Notes under the pieces: model-generated | What the model was told of the DNA's origin: nothing | The model's database searches: none | What the model saw: only the letters and a program-made list of their open reading frames with translations | NCBI GenBank assembly: GCA_945907045.1 | Contig: CAMDSH010000009.1 | Span: forward strand, 1 to 64,000 | Length of the DNA stretch: 64,000 nt | Source of the DNA: Rhizobium sp. Q54 | Lineage (GTDB): Bacteria > Pseudomonadota > Alphaproteobacteria > Rhizobiales > Xanthobacteraceae | Reading direction: 5' to 3' | Translations under genes and position numbers: made by a program | Part shown: positions 1 to 8,667 of the stretch, in pieces | How positions within the stretch are numbered: the first letter of the stretch is position 1 | Layout of the letters: each line of letters begins with the position of its first letter

Positions 1-156
1 TCGCTGAAGGTGCCTGGCTGAACCAGTTTGACGACGTTAGAATTCGACACGGCATATTACTCCTTCGGTGGAGAAGTGGAGGCTTCAACTACCCCCACGA
101 TATGCCGCCTTCCTGATCTACCCCGTCACCAACTTTCGACCATAGCTCCAGGGTCA

Positions 157-1071
157 ATGAAGAAAGTTTTGTTGTCAGTCGTAGCGGCGATGGCGGTTTC
201 CGCCGTACCCGCGCTTGCGGCCGATATGCCGGTGAAAGCAAGAGCGCCGGCAGTGGTGAGTCCTTGGGATCTCGCCTTCGGCAGCGCCATCATGACGGAT
301 TATAATTTCCGCGGTATCTCTCAGTCCGCGAAACATCCGTCGGTCGCGGCCTACTTCGAGCCGCGTTACAATCTCAACGCTAACTGGCAGCTCTATGCCG
401 GTATCGCTGGTGAGAGCATCGACTTCCCGAACAAGGCTTCGTCGGAAATCGATCTCTACGGCGGCGTTCGCCCGACCTTCGGCGCGCTCGCTCTCGACTT
501 TGGCTACTGGTACTACTGGTATCCGGCTGGCCAGCTGATCACCTACGCGAACACCAACGTGTCGGTCGCGAACGCGAGCTTCTACGAGGTATACGGCAAG
601 GCCGCCTATACCATCAACGACTACGTGACGGTCGGCGCAAACCTCTACTACACCCCGAGCTGGCTCGGCACCGGTGCGAAGGGTACCTACTATTCGGGTA
701 CCGTGAAGTTGACTGCTCCGGCTACGATGCTGCCGAACGGTATCGGCGCATACGCGTCGGGCGAACTCGGCCGCCAGGCTCTCGGCACCGTGAAGTTTAA
801 CCCGGTTGTTTACCCGGTCCCGGCCGATCTGCCGGACTACACGACCTGGAATCTCGGTGTCGGCTTCACCTGGAAGGTGTTCACGCTCGATCTGCGTTAC
901 TTCGACACCAACCTCACCAAGTCGAACTGCAACATCTTGACTGGCGATCCGGGCGCGATCCCGGGCGGCACCGTGTCGACGCTTAACGGCGCGGGTCTGC
1001 AGTCCAGCTGGTGCGGCTCCACCTTCATCGCCAAGCTGTCTGCCGATCTGACGCTGGCTAACCTGAAGTAA
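157..1071 (+). CDS. TorF family putative porin
   Basis: A 304-aa secreted outer-membrane protein. Residues 1-22 are a signal peptide (MKKVLLSVV..., cleavage after ALA-A). The mature N-terminus carries TDYNFRGISQS, the hallmark of the TorF/TIGR02001 porin-like family, followed by alternating aromatic strands typical of a beta-barrel. The frame is open from base 28, but the 43 upstream residues look nothing like a signal peptide, so I start at the ATG at 157, preceded by CCAGGG. A strong terminator follows 23 bases after the stop, so it is monocistronic. Its substrate is unknown. The barrel assignment rests on the family motif and composition. Confidence 0.85.
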   Translation: MKKVLLSVVAAMAVSAVPALAADMPVKARAPAVVSPWDLAFGSAIMTDYNFRGISQSAKHPSVAAYFEPRYNLNANWQLYAGIAGESIDFPNKASSEIDLYGGVRPTFGALALDFGYWYYWYPAGQLITYANTNVSVANASFYEVYGKAAYTINDYVTVGANLYYTPSWLGTGAKGTYYSGTVKLTAPATMLPNGIGAYASGELGRQALGTVKFNPVVYPVPADLPDYTTWNLGVGFTWKVFTLDLRYFDTNLTKSNCNILTGDPGAIPGGTVSTLNGAGLQSSWCGSTFIAKLSADLTLANLK

Positions 1072-1094
1072 GCTAAAACTAGCTGTCCCTTATT

Positions 1095-1133
1095 GGGCGG
1101 TGGCTCTGCGGAGCCGCCGCCCATTTTTCTTTT
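1095..1133 (+). terminator. Rho-independent terminator of the porin gene
   Basis: A 12-bp stem (GGGCGGTGGCTC with GAGCCGCCGCCC, one G-T wobble) and a TGCG tetraloop are followed by ATTTTTCTTTT. It lies just downstream of the porin stop. Confidence 0.9.
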
Positions 1134-1209
1134 GTAGGGGTAACTGGCGCGCTCGTGGGCGGTTACGATTGGCCGGTGCAATGGGGCCAATGCAGCGGGT
1201 AAGCGGCCG

Positions 1210-1680
1210 ATGATGCAGCGCCTTGCGTGGATAGGAATTCTGGCCGGCGCCGCCGGCGGGGCTGTTGCGATCGGCCTGATGGAAGCCTTTGCCACGCGCG
1301 CTGCGTTCCCAGTGATGTCGATCCCTTTCGCTACCTCCATCGTGCTGGTGATGGGCTCGCCGGAGATCGAGGCGGCGCAGCCGCGCGCGCTCATCGGCGG
1401 GCATCTGCTATCGGCGCTGGTGGGGTTGCTGGTGGTGAAGATCGCCGGGCCGGCGCCGTGGGCCGCGGCGCTCGCCGTCGGCCTCGCCATGCTGGCGATG
1501 CATCTCACGCGCACCTTTCATCCGCCCGCCGGCATCGATCCGCTGCTGATCGTCATCGGCGATATGCCGTGGAGCTTTCTCGCCGTTCCCGTCGCGGCGG
1601 GCGCCGTGCTGCTGGCGCTGTTCGCCTATTGCTGGCACCGCGCCACCGGCCGCAATTCCTGGCCGTCGCGCTGGTGGTGA
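1210..1680 (+). CDS. HPP family membrane protein
   Basis: A 156-aa integral membrane protein with about four hydrophobic segments. The family-defining His-Pro-Pro is at residues 104-106 (RTFHPPAGIDPLL), and the other conserved block QPRALIGGH is at residues 58-65. HPP proteins are small inner-membrane proteins; some plant and cyanobacterial members transport nitrite, but no function should be assumed here. The start could be either of the two adjacent ATGs (1210 or 1213). It converges on the ABC transporter gene, 7 bases away. Confidence 0.8.
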   Translation: MMQRLAWIGILAGAAGGAVAIGLMEAFATRAAFPVMSIPFATSIVLVMGSPEIEAAQPRALIGGHLLSALVGLLVVKIAGPAPWAAALAVGLAMLAMHLTRTFHPPAGIDPLLIVIGDMPWSFLAVPVAAGAVLLALFAYCWHRATGRNSWPSRWW

Positions 1681-1687
1681 CGGGCGG

Positions 1688-3433
1688 TTAGCCGGCGTCC
1701 GGCTTTAACGCGCTCTCGCGCACCTGGAATATGTCTCCCGTGCGTTCAAGGACGAGTCTGCGGCGGTGGAAGGCGGCAAGCGTCGAGCGATGCCCGATCG
1801 AGACAATGGTCGTGCCCTTGAGCCGCTGTTCCAGCAATTGATAAAGCGCGGCTTCCGCCGGTTCATCGAGCGATGCGGTGGCCTCGTCGAGGAAGAGATA
1901 ATCCGGCGCGTGCAGGAGCGCGCGGGCGATGCCGAGCCGCTGCTGTTCGCCGAGCGAGAGCATGCGGTTCCAGTGAGCTTCCTCTTCGATGCGCGCGGCC
2001 AGCGGGGCAAGCCCGACAGCCGTAATTGCTTCCGCGACGCGGGCGTTGTCATAAGTGCCCGGCTCCGCCGGATAAGCGACCGCGCCGGCGAGCCGCGCGA
2101 GCGGGAAATACGGCCGCTGCGGCAACATCATCAGTTTGGCGTTCTTCGGCACCGTGATGGCGCCAGCGCCAAACGGCCAGATTCCCGCGAGCGCCCGGAA
2201 CAAGGTCGATTTGCCGGCGCCCGACGGCCCGCTGACCAGAATACGCTCGCCGCCTGCGATCCTGATCGCGCTGGCGTTCAGCAGCGGCACGCCGTTCGGC
2301 AGTTTCAACGCCAAATCTTTGAGTTCGATGGCCCCGGCTTGCCCGGGCAGGATCTCGACCCGGGGCGGCTGCGACGTGGCGGCTTGCGCGGAGGCGACCG
2401 CGCGGTCGAAACCGGATAGCCGCTCGATTACCGCGCGCCATTCCGCCAGCGTGCGATACGTATTGATGAAGAACGACAGCGCGTTCTGCACGCTGCCGAA
2501 GGCAGAAGCGGTTTGCATCAGCCCGCCGAGCTGGACCGCGCCCGCGAAGTAAGCCGGGCTGACCACGACGAAGGGAAATACCGTGGAGACCTGCGCATAG
2601 CCGGAGGTGAAGAAGGTGAGCTTCTTCTGCCGCGCCATGATCGCCAGCCAATTGGACACCACCGACCCGAAACGGGTGAGCAGGCGTTCGCGTTCGGCCG
2701 GCTCGCCGCCGAGCAGCGCGATCTGTTCGGAGTTCTCGCGCACCCGCACCAGGTTGAAGCGAAAGTCGGCTTCGTAGCGCTGCTGGTTGAAATTGAGCGT
2801 GACCAGCGGCCAGCCGATGAAATGCGTTAGCATCGTGCCGACAAGTGCATACAACAGCGCGGCCCACACCAGATAGCCGGGGATATCGAACGTCGTGCCG
2901 AAGAGATGCAGCGGTGCTTGCGCCGAGAGCGACCACAGGATCACGACGAACGATCCGAGCGTGACGATCGCGCTGAGAAATCCGACGCCGATCGTGAGCG
3001 AATTGTTGACGAACATCTGGACGTCTTCCGCGATGCGCTGATCCGGATTGTCGGCGGCATCGCCCAGCAGTTGCATGCGGTAATGATTGGCGTGGTCCAG
3101 CCAGTGCCCGAGGTAGGTCTTGGTCATCCACCGCCGCCAGCGGATTTGGAGCCATTGGTTGAGATAGAGCTGATAGACCGAGAGCACGATAAAGATCGCC
3201 GCCAGCATGCAGAAAAACAGCAGCTCGCTGACGAAGGCATCCCAGTTGCGGTCCTGCAGCGCGTTGTAAAACCGGTTGTTCCACTGATTGAGCATCACCG
3301 TGATGCCGACGAGCGATAATTCGGTGGCGATGACGGCGCCGAGCAGCGCGCGGCCTGGCCAGCGGTCCTCCGAGCGGAAATACGGACTGGCGAGCCGCCA
3401 GATGGTGGCAAGCGTCGAGGTCAGACCTGGCAC
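1688..3433 (-). CDS. ABC transporter, fused permease/ATPase of the SbmA/BacA-like family
   Basis: A 581-aa half-size exporter. Residues 25-340 form an SbmA/BacA-type membrane domain (ABC_membrane_2) with the family-typical LNQWNNRFYNALQDRNW near residue 48. The C-terminal ATPase has Walker A GPSGAGKST (402-410), signature LSLGEQQRLG (492-501), Walker B YLFLDE (512-517) and a switch His near residue 558. All catalytic motifs are intact. Relatives (YddA, Rv1819c type) move vitamin B12, bleomycin-like compounds or antimicrobial peptides; BacA itself lacks the ATPase. The substrate here cannot be read from sequence. It is transcribed alone. Confidence 0.9.
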   Translation of the reverse strand: MPGLTSTLATIWRLASPYFRSEDRWPGRALLGAVIATELSLVGITVMLNQWNNRFYNALQDRNWDAFVSELLFFCMLAAIFIVLSVYQLYLNQWLQIRWRRWMTKTYLGHWLDHANHYRMQLLGDAADNPDQRIAEDVQMFVNNSLTIGVGFLSAIVTLGSFVVILWSLSAQAPLHLFGTTFDIPGYLVWAALLYALVGTMLTHFIGWPLVTLNFNQQRYEADFRFNLVRVRENSEQIALLGGEPAERERLLTRFGSVVSNWLAIMARQKKLTFFTSGYAQVSTVFPFVVVSPAYFAGAVQLGGLMQTASAFGSVQNALSFFINTYRTLAEWRAVIERLSGFDRAVASAQAATSQPPRVEILPGQAGAIELKDLALKLPNGVPLLNASAIRIAGGERILVSGPSGAGKSTLFRALAGIWPFGAGAITVPKNAKLMMLPQRPYFPLARLAGAVAYPAEPGTYDNARVAEAITAVGLAPLAARIEEEAHWNRMLSLGEQQRLGIARALLHAPDYLFLDEATASLDEPAEAALYQLLEQRLKGTTIVSIGHRSTLAAFHRRRLVLERTGDIFQVRESALKPDAG

Positions 3434-3717
3434 GGATCACTCTCCTGTGGCGGCGGGGTGGGCAGGCGCGGGCATCAGAATGCCGGCGACTTGAGGCTAA
3501 TGAATGGAAGATTCTGTCCTATTTTCCGGGGATTCGCCCCAAAAAAAAGGCGTTCCTAGGCTTCGTTTGGGATGGCAAATCTTGCGCCGGAACGCTTCAC
3601 CCCGTACGATTGTACCCAAGGGTTGACCCGTTCCCGATTATAAAAATCGGATTGCGGAATAAGACCCTGTAAAAATTGTTCACGGGATAAAACAACATCC
3701 CAAGGGAGGGAAGCGTT
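3434..3717. promoter_or_regulatory. Divergent control region of the ABC exporter and first TRAP operon
   Basis: The 284-bp gap is AT-richer than its surroundings. It contains an inverted repeat CCGATT-N5-AATCGG at 3634-3650 and a GTAC-N4-GTAC element at 3604-3615, either of which could be an operator. I do not see a convincing -35/-10 pair. A clear ribosome-binding site (GGGAGG, about 3704-3709) precedes the ATG at 3718. The operator assignment is inference. Confidence 0.35.
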
Positions 3718-4833
3718 ATGGCTACCGATAAAACCCGTTCGACTACCCGCCGTAAGTTCATCGGCGGTGCGGCCGTTGCCGGCGTGGCGACGATCGCGAT
3801 GCCGCAGGTCTCGCGCGCGCAGACTGTGACCTGGAAATACCAGTCGACCTGGCCGACCAAGGACATCTTCCATGAGATGGCGGTCGACTACGCGAAAAAG
3901 GTCAACGACATGTCTGGCGGCCGTCTCAAGCTTGACGTGCTCGCTGCCGGCGCCGTCGTTCCGGCCTTCCAGATGTCCGACGCGGTGCACTCTGGCATTC
4001 TCGAGGCTGGCCACGGCGTCTGCGCATACTGGTACGGCAAGCACAAAGCCTATTCGCTGTTTGGCACCCCTCCGTCCTTCGGTTGGGATGCTCACGGCTT
4101 CCTCGGCTGGTTCTATCATGGCGGCGGCGAGGCACTGTACAAAGAGCTCGTGCAGGGCACTCTCAAGCTGAACCTCGAAGGCGTGCTCTATTTCCCAATG
4201 CCGACCCAGCCGCTCGGCTGGTTCAAGAAGGAAATCAAGAGCGGCGACGACTTCAAGGGCATGAAGTACCGCACCGTTGGTCTGTCGGCCGACGTGTTCA
4301 GGGAAATGGGCGCCGCGGTGACCATCCTCCCCGGCGGCGAAATCGTCCCGGCGATGGATCGCGGCTTGCTCGACTCGGCCGAGTTCAACAACCCGTCCTC
4401 GGACTTGCTGCTGGGCTTCCCCGACGTCTCCAAGTTCTTCATGGTCGGCAGCCATCATCAGCAGATGGAAGCCTTCGAGATCATCTTCAACAAGACGAAG
4501 CACGACGCGCTGCCGGCTGAACTCAAGGCGATTCTCCGCAATGCGGCGTTCGCGGCCTCGAGCGATCAGCTCGGCATGGCCTACGATCGCTACTCGAAGG
4601 ATCTCGAAGAGATCAAGAAGCGTGGCGTCAACGTCATCAAGACCGGCCCCAAGGTGCTCGAGGACCAGCTCAAGGCTTGGGACAAGGTCATCGCGGCGCA
4701 GTCGCAAGAGCCGTTCTTCAAGAAGGTCATTGAGTCGCAGAAGGCGTGGGTGAAGCGCACCAGTGCCTATTTGCAGATCAATAACCTCGACAGCACGGCG
4801 CTGCAGTCGGCGTACAAGCACTTCTTCGGATAA
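3718..4833 (+). CDS. TRAP transporter solute-binding protein (DctP/TakP-like), first system
   Basis: A 371-aa periplasmic binding protein of a tripartite ATP-independent periplasmic transporter. The N-terminus TTRRKFIGG followed by a hydrophobic stretch to SRAQ (about residue 35) is a twin-arginine signal. The mature part has the DctP fold signatures: SGGRLKLDVLAAG, GWFKKEI, and the KYRTVG block with the Arg that normally contacts the ligand carboxylate. Closest in layout to the TakP (2-oxoacid) branch, so a carboxylate ligand is likely. The start has an excellent SD. A large hairpin separates it from the permease genes. Confidence 0.92.
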   Translation: MATDKTRSTTRRKFIGGAAVAGVATIAMPQVSRAQTVTWKYQSTWPTKDIFHEMAVDYAKKVNDMSGGRLKLDVLAAGAVVPAFQMSDAVHSGILEAGHGVCAYWYGKHKAYSLFGTPPSFGWDAHGFLGWFYHGGGEALYKELVQGTLKLNLEGVLYFPMPTQPLGWFKKEIKSGDDFKGMKYRTVGLSADVFREMGAAVTILPGGEIVPAMDRGLLDSAEFNNPSSDLLLGFPDVSKFFMVGSHHQQMEAFEIIFNKTKHDALPAELKAILRNAAFAASSDQLGMAYDRYSKDLEEIKKRGVNVIKTGPKVLEDQLKAWDKVIAAQSQEPFFKKVIESQKAWVKRTSAYLQINNLDSTALQSAYKHFFG

Positions 4834-4845
4834 ACGCGGCGTAAG

Positions 4846-4878
4846 CGGCCTGCGCGAAGATTAAGTTCGCGCAGGCCG
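4846..4878 (+). promoter_or_regulatory. Intergenic stem-loop between TRAP binding-protein and permease genes
   Basis: A perfect 13-bp stem, CGGCCTGCGCGAA pairing with TTCGCGCAGGCCG, around a 7-base loop. No U-run follows (TTACCCCTTCCC), so it is a poor terminator. Such hairpins commonly protect the 3' end of binding-protein mRNA and give it higher copy number than the permeases; that role is inferred here. Confidence 0.7.
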
Positions 4879-4933
4879 TTACCCCTTCCCATTACAAAAA
4901 AACTCGCCTAAGCAATTGGCCCAGGGGAGAGCC

Positions 4934-5554
4934 ATGGATCGCCTTTTGTTCATTGTCGATGAGATCAGCACTTGGGTCGGCAAGACCTTCGGCTGGTGCA
5001 TTCTCATTCTGACATTCACCACCAGCTACGAAGTGTTCTCGCGCTATATGTTCGGCGCCCCGACCGATTGGGCCTTCGACGCTAGCTATATTCTCTACGG
5101 CACGCTGTTCATGATGGCGGGGCCTTACGCGCTGGCGCGCAACGGCCATGTGCGCGGTGACTTCATGTACCGCGCCTGGGAACCGCGAACGCAGGCGAAG
5201 ATGGATCTGCTGCTTTTCATCCTGTTCTTTTTCCCCGGCATGCTCGCATTCGTCTATTCAGGCTTCGGCTTTGCCAAGCTGTCGTGGATCATGCACGAGC
5301 GCTCTTCGGCTAGTCCGAATGGGCCGATCATCTGGCCGTTCAAATGGCTCATCCCGATCGTCGGCGTGTTGATGGTGATGCAGGGCATCGTGGAATGCGT
5401 CCGCTGCGTGATGTGCATCCGCACCAACGAGTGGCCGCAGCGGCTCCACGACGTGGAAGACCTCGAGAAGATCATGTTGAAGGAAGCCGAGGAGGGCAAA
5501 TACCAGGTCGTCAAGGACCTCGAAAAACTCGGGCAGACTAAGGGGAGCGTCTGA
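4934..5554 (+). CDS. TRAP transporter small permease (DctQ-like), first system
   Basis: A 206-aa membrane protein with four predicted membrane segments in the first 160 residues (around FGWCILILTF, ASYILYGTLFMM, LLLFILFFFPGML and WLIPIVGVLMVM), the DctQ architecture, plus an acidic cytoplasmic tail of about 45 residues that is longer than usual. I start at the ATG at 4934 because AGGGGAGA sits 4-11 bases upstream; a TTG 18 bases earlier lacks one. Its stop overlaps the start of the large permease (TGATG), indicating translational coupling. Confidence 0.9.
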   Translation: MDRLLFIVDEISTWVGKTFGWCILILTFTTSYEVFSRYMFGAPTDWAFDASYILYGTLFMMAGPYALARNGHVRGDFMYRAWEPRTQAKMDLLLFILFFFPGMLAFVYSGFGFAKLSWIMHERSSASPNGPIIWPFKWLIPIVGVLMVMQGIVECVRCVMCIRTNEWPQRLHDVEDLEKIMLKEAEEGKYQVVKDLEKLGQTKGSV

Positions 5555-6882
5555 TGTTCGGAATCGGCAACCCCGAGCTCGGGGTGATCATGCTCTTCCT
5601 GTTCGTGGTCTTCATCATGTTCGGGTTCCCGATCGCCTTCACATTGATGGCTCTCGGCGTATTCTTCGGCTACTTCGCGATGGGCGATCTGATCTTCTCG
5701 CTGCTCGTGCAGCGAAGCTATTCTGTGATGACGAACGACGTACTGATTTCAATCCCGCTGTTCGTCTTCATGGGATACGTCATCGAACGAGCGAATATTC
5801 TCGATCGCCTGTTCCGCTCGCTGCAGCTTGCCGCCGGCCCGGTGCCGGGAGCGCTTGCGGTCGCCACGCTGGTGACCTGCGCGATCTTCGCCACCGCCAC
5901 CGGCATTGTCGGCGCCTGCGTCACGCTGATGGGGTTGCTGGCTTTCCCGGCCATGCTGCGCGCCGGTTATGACGTTAAAATCGCGGCTGGCGTGGTCTGC
6001 GCCGGCGGCTGTCTCGGCATTCTGATCCCGCCGAGCGTCATGCTCATTCTTTACGGTGCGACCGCCGGCGTGTCGGTGGTCAAGCTTTACGCCGGCGCTT
6101 TTTTCCCGGGCATCATGCTGGCGAGCCTTTACGTGCTCTACACCATGATCATGGCGGTGCTGAATCCGAAGCTGGCGCCACGCCTGCCGCTGGAGGAACG
6201 AAATGTTCCGGTCGGTACGATCTTGTGGTCGCTGGCGACATCGTTCCTGCCTTTGGCGCTGCTGATCGGCTCCGCGCTCGGCTCGATCATCATGGGCCTT
6301 GCGACGCCGTCGGAAGCTGCCGCCATGGGTTCGCTCGGCGCGCTTATTCTCGCCTCCGCCTACCGCGCGCTGACACTGACCAAGTTGAAAGAGTCGGTGT
6401 TCCTCACCGCCCGCACCACCGCGATGGTGTGCTGGCTGTTCATCGGTTCGTTTACGTTCTCCGCCGTGTTTGCCTATCTCGGTGGTCACGAGCCGATCGA
6501 AAAATTCGTGCTGGCGCTGAACTTGAACACCACCGGCTTCATGATCCTCGCGCAGATCATCATCTTCGTGCTCGGCTGGCCGCTGGAATGGACCGAGATC
6601 ATCGTCATCTTCATGCCTATCTTCCTGCCGCTGCTGAAGACCTTCAGCGTCGATCCGCTGTTCTTCGGCCTGCTGGTGGCGCTCAACATCCAGACTTCGT
6701 TCTTGTCGCCGCCGGTGGCGATGGCGCCGTTCTATCTCAAGGGCGTGGCGCCAAGCTGGGTCAACATCAACGACATCTTCCGCGGCGTCATGCCGTACAT
6801 GATCATCGTCATCGTTTCGATGATCATGCTCTACACATTCCCGCAGATCGGGCTGTGGCTGCCCAATTACGTCTACAGGTAA
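5554..6882 (+). CDS. TRAP transporter large permease (DctM-like), first system
   Basis: A 442-aa protein with about twelve hydrophobic segments. It is the DctM subunit of the IT superfamily that carries out Na+-coupled solute transport. Recognisable blocks are the N-terminal GIPI/FGFPIAFTLMALGVFFGY region, ATGIVGACVTLMG, the LGILIPPSVMLILYG block, PSEAAAMGSLGAL, and FLSPPVAMAPFYLKG near the C-terminus. It starts at an ATG overlapping the small-permease stop by one base. With 3718 and 4934 it forms a complete transporter. Confidence 0.94.
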   Translation: MFGIGNPELGVIMLFLFVVFIMFGFPIAFTLMALGVFFGYFAMGDLIFSLLVQRSYSVMTNDVLISIPLFVFMGYVIERANILDRLFRSLQLAAGPVPGALAVATLVTCAIFATATGIVGACVTLMGLLAFPAMLRAGYDVKIAAGVVCAGGCLGILIPPSVMLILYGATAGVSVVKLYAGAFFPGIMLASLYVLYTMIMAVLNPKLAPRLPLEERNVPVGTILWSLATSFLPLALLIGSALGSIIMGLATPSEAAAMGSLGALILASAYRALTLTKLKESVFLTARTTAMVCWLFIGSFTFSAVFAYLGGHEPIEKFVLALNLNTTGFMILAQIIIFVLGWPLEWTEIIVIFMPIFLPLLKTFSVDPLFFGLLVALNIQTSFLSPPVAMAPFYLKGVAPSWVNINDIFRGVMPYMIIVIVSMIMLYTFPQIGLWLPNYVYR

Positions 6883-6911
6883 GCTGGCCGCGTACGCGCA
6901 GGAGAAGTGAC

Positions 6912-7106
6912 ATGATTGTTTTATCGGGCGGTATCGCGGTGCTGATAGCCACGGTCGTGGTGTTCATCGGCTTGCTGCCGCGTGGCGGCAAGGTGCACCG
7001 TTTCGCCAATACCGAATGGGAGCCCTATGTCGGCGTCGCCCTCACGTCGGCGGTGGCGCTCGGGCTCACCATGACATTGTCCTCGATTCTGGACATGATG
7101 AGCTGA
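6912..7106 (+). CDS. Small two-helix membrane protein in the TRAP-amidase cluster
   Basis: A 64-aa protein starting at an ATG 4 bases after AGGAGAAG. Residues 3-24 (VLSGGIAVLIATVVVFIGLL) and 41-60 (VGVALTSAVALGLTMTLSSI) are hydrophobic, joined by a polar loop containing RGGKVHRFANTEWEP. I do not recognise a family. Its position 29 bases after the large permease and before the amidase, with a good SD, argues that it is a real gene and an accessory membrane subunit is conceivable. Confidence 0.65.
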   Translation: MIVLSGGIAVLIATVVVFIGLLPRGGKVHRFANTEWEPYVGVALTSAVALGLTMTLSSILDMMS

Positions 7107-7139
7107 CCCGAACGGGTTTGCGCTCAACCGGCAGATACC

Positions 7140-8501
7140 TTGGCCACCGCCGAAATCGCCCTGCTCACCGCCACCGAAGCCACCGCTGAGATCGCGCGCG
7201 GCGCCCTCTCGGCGGAGGACTACACGCGCGCCTGTCTCGATCAAATCGCGGCGATCGAGAATGAAGTGCAGGCCTTCGCGCATCTCGATCCGGAACATGC
7301 ACTCTCGCAGGCGCGCTCTCTCGATGAGCGCAAGGCCGCGGGCCAGGCGCTTGGCCCCCTGCATGGCGTCCCTGTGGCGATAAAGGATATTTTCGACACC
7401 GCGGATTATCCAACCGAATGCGGATCGCCCATCCTCAATGGCCGCCGTCCGTGGACCGATGCCGCCGCCGTTGCCCGCTTGCGCGCGGCCGGCGCTGTCA
7501 TCATCGGTAAAACGGTGACCACCGAATTTGCCTATTTCCATCCCGGCAAGACGCGCAATCCGCACGATCGCACGCGTACGCCGGGCGGCTCATCGTCCGG
7601 TTCGGCGGCGGCGGTCGCGGCCGGCATGGTGCCGCTTGCGATCGGCACGCAGACCAACGGTTCAATGATCCGCCCGGCCGCGTTCTGCGGCGTGTTCGGC
7701 GCCAAGCCGAGTCATGGCCTTATTTCACGCACCGGCGCGCTCACTCTGTCACGCAAGCTCGATCATGTCGGCGCCTTTGCGCGCTCGCTTCCCGATCTCG
7801 CGCTCATTCTCAATGTGCTCGCCGGATATGACGTGCAGGATGCCGACACGCGGATGTCGGCTCATCCCAATTTCGTTGATTTCGCGAACGAGAAGCCGCC
7901 GCTGCCGCCGCGCTTCGCCTTCGTGCGCACGCCGATCTGGGAGCAGGCGGATGCGGATACGCGCGCCACGTTCGAACAGGTTGCTGGGCGGCTCGGCGAC
8001 GCCTGCTTTACGCTCGATCTGCCGGAACACTTCGCCGGTGCCTGGGATGCGCTGCGCGCCATCATGGCGGTGGAGATGGCGCATAATCTCACGGCCGTGA
8101 CCGAGCGCGGCGGCGAAGCCGGCAGCAGCAAGGTGTTGCGGGATTTCCTCGCCGAGGGGCGCGAGATCAAGGCCACGCGCTATTTGGCGGCGATGCAGGA
8201 AGCGCGTGCGCTCGCAGCCGGCCTTGCGGAAGTGTTCGGACACTGCAACGCCATCATCACGCCGGCCGCGGCGGGCGTCGCGCCGAAGGGACTGGAGGCG
8301 ACGGGTAGTCCGGCTTTCTGCTCGCTGTGGACGCTCACGGGGTTGCCCGCCCTGAACCTGCCGGTGCTGACAGGCGAAGGCGGGCTGCCGCTCGGCCTGC
8401 AACTTGTCGGCGCCGTGGGCGATGACGCGCGCTTGATCCGCAACGCCAATTGGCTCATCGACAGGCTGGGCAAAAGCGCCGGACGCCGCCGCAAAAATTA
8501 A
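7140..8501 (+). CDS. Amidase, amidase-signature family
   Basis: A 453-aa hydrolase. The Ser-cisSer-Lys triad can be placed: Lys82 in VAIKDIF, the Gly/Ser-rich loop GGSSSGSAA at 149-157, and the nucleophilic Ser175 in TQTNGSMIRPA. Family members cleave amides, carbamoyl compounds or act as GatA, but no gatB/gatC neighbours are present and the sequence is not GatA-like near the C-terminus. The likely role is hydrolysis of an imported amide or acyl-ureide. The start is a TTG at 7140 with no strong SD. No signal peptide, so cytoplasmic. Confidence 0.88.
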   Translation: MATAEIALLTATEATAEIARGALSAEDYTRACLDQIAAIENEVQAFAHLDPEHALSQARSLDERKAAGQALGPLHGVPVAIKDIFDTADYPTECGSPILNGRRPWTDAAAVARLRAAGAVIIGKTVTTEFAYFHPGKTRNPHDRTRTPGGSSSGSAAAVAAGMVPLAIGTQTNGSMIRPAAFCGVFGAKPSHGLISRTGALTLSRKLDHVGAFARSLPDLALILNVLAGYDVQDADTRMSAHPNFVDFANEKPPLPPRFAFVRTPIWEQADADTRATFEQVAGRLGDACFTLDLPEHFAGAWDALRAIMAVEMAHNLTAVTERGGEAGSSKVLRDFLAEGREIKATRYLAAMQEARALAAGLAEVFGHCNAIITPAAAGVAPKGLEATGSPAFCSLWTLTGLPALNLPVLTGEGGLPLGLQLVGAVGDDARLIRNANWLIDRLGKSAGRRRKN

Positions 8502-8667
8502 GCCGGTCTCGTCGTGCAGGTATTACTCGGCGCGGGTGGCAGGTATTCCCATTGCCGTCTTGACGGCGGCGCGATGACGCGGCAAATCGCTGTTCGCAGA
8601 AACTTCTCTTCGCTATGTTTCTTTCGTCCATGCCGCCGCGTTCGCGGCGATCAGCCCGGAGCCGACG

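Noticed and set aside
28-58. TTGACG followed by CATATT 19 bases later, a possible porin promoter
   Set aside because: The spacer is too long and the -10 is poor. The real promoter may lie between 60 and 140.
3527-3548. GGGG-ATTCG-CCCC followed by an A-run
   Set aside because: The A-run follows on the plus strand and the T-run precedes on the minus strand, so it is a terminator for neither; the stem is only 4 bp.
3572-3590. TGGCAAATCTTGCG, resembling a sigma-54 site ahead of the first TRAP operon
   Set aside because: GG and GC are 8 bases apart instead of 10.
3556-4821. Long minus-strand frame opposite the first TRAP binding-protein gene
   Set aside because: Antisense shadow of a gene with clear family motifs and GC-biased codons; no SD or domain.
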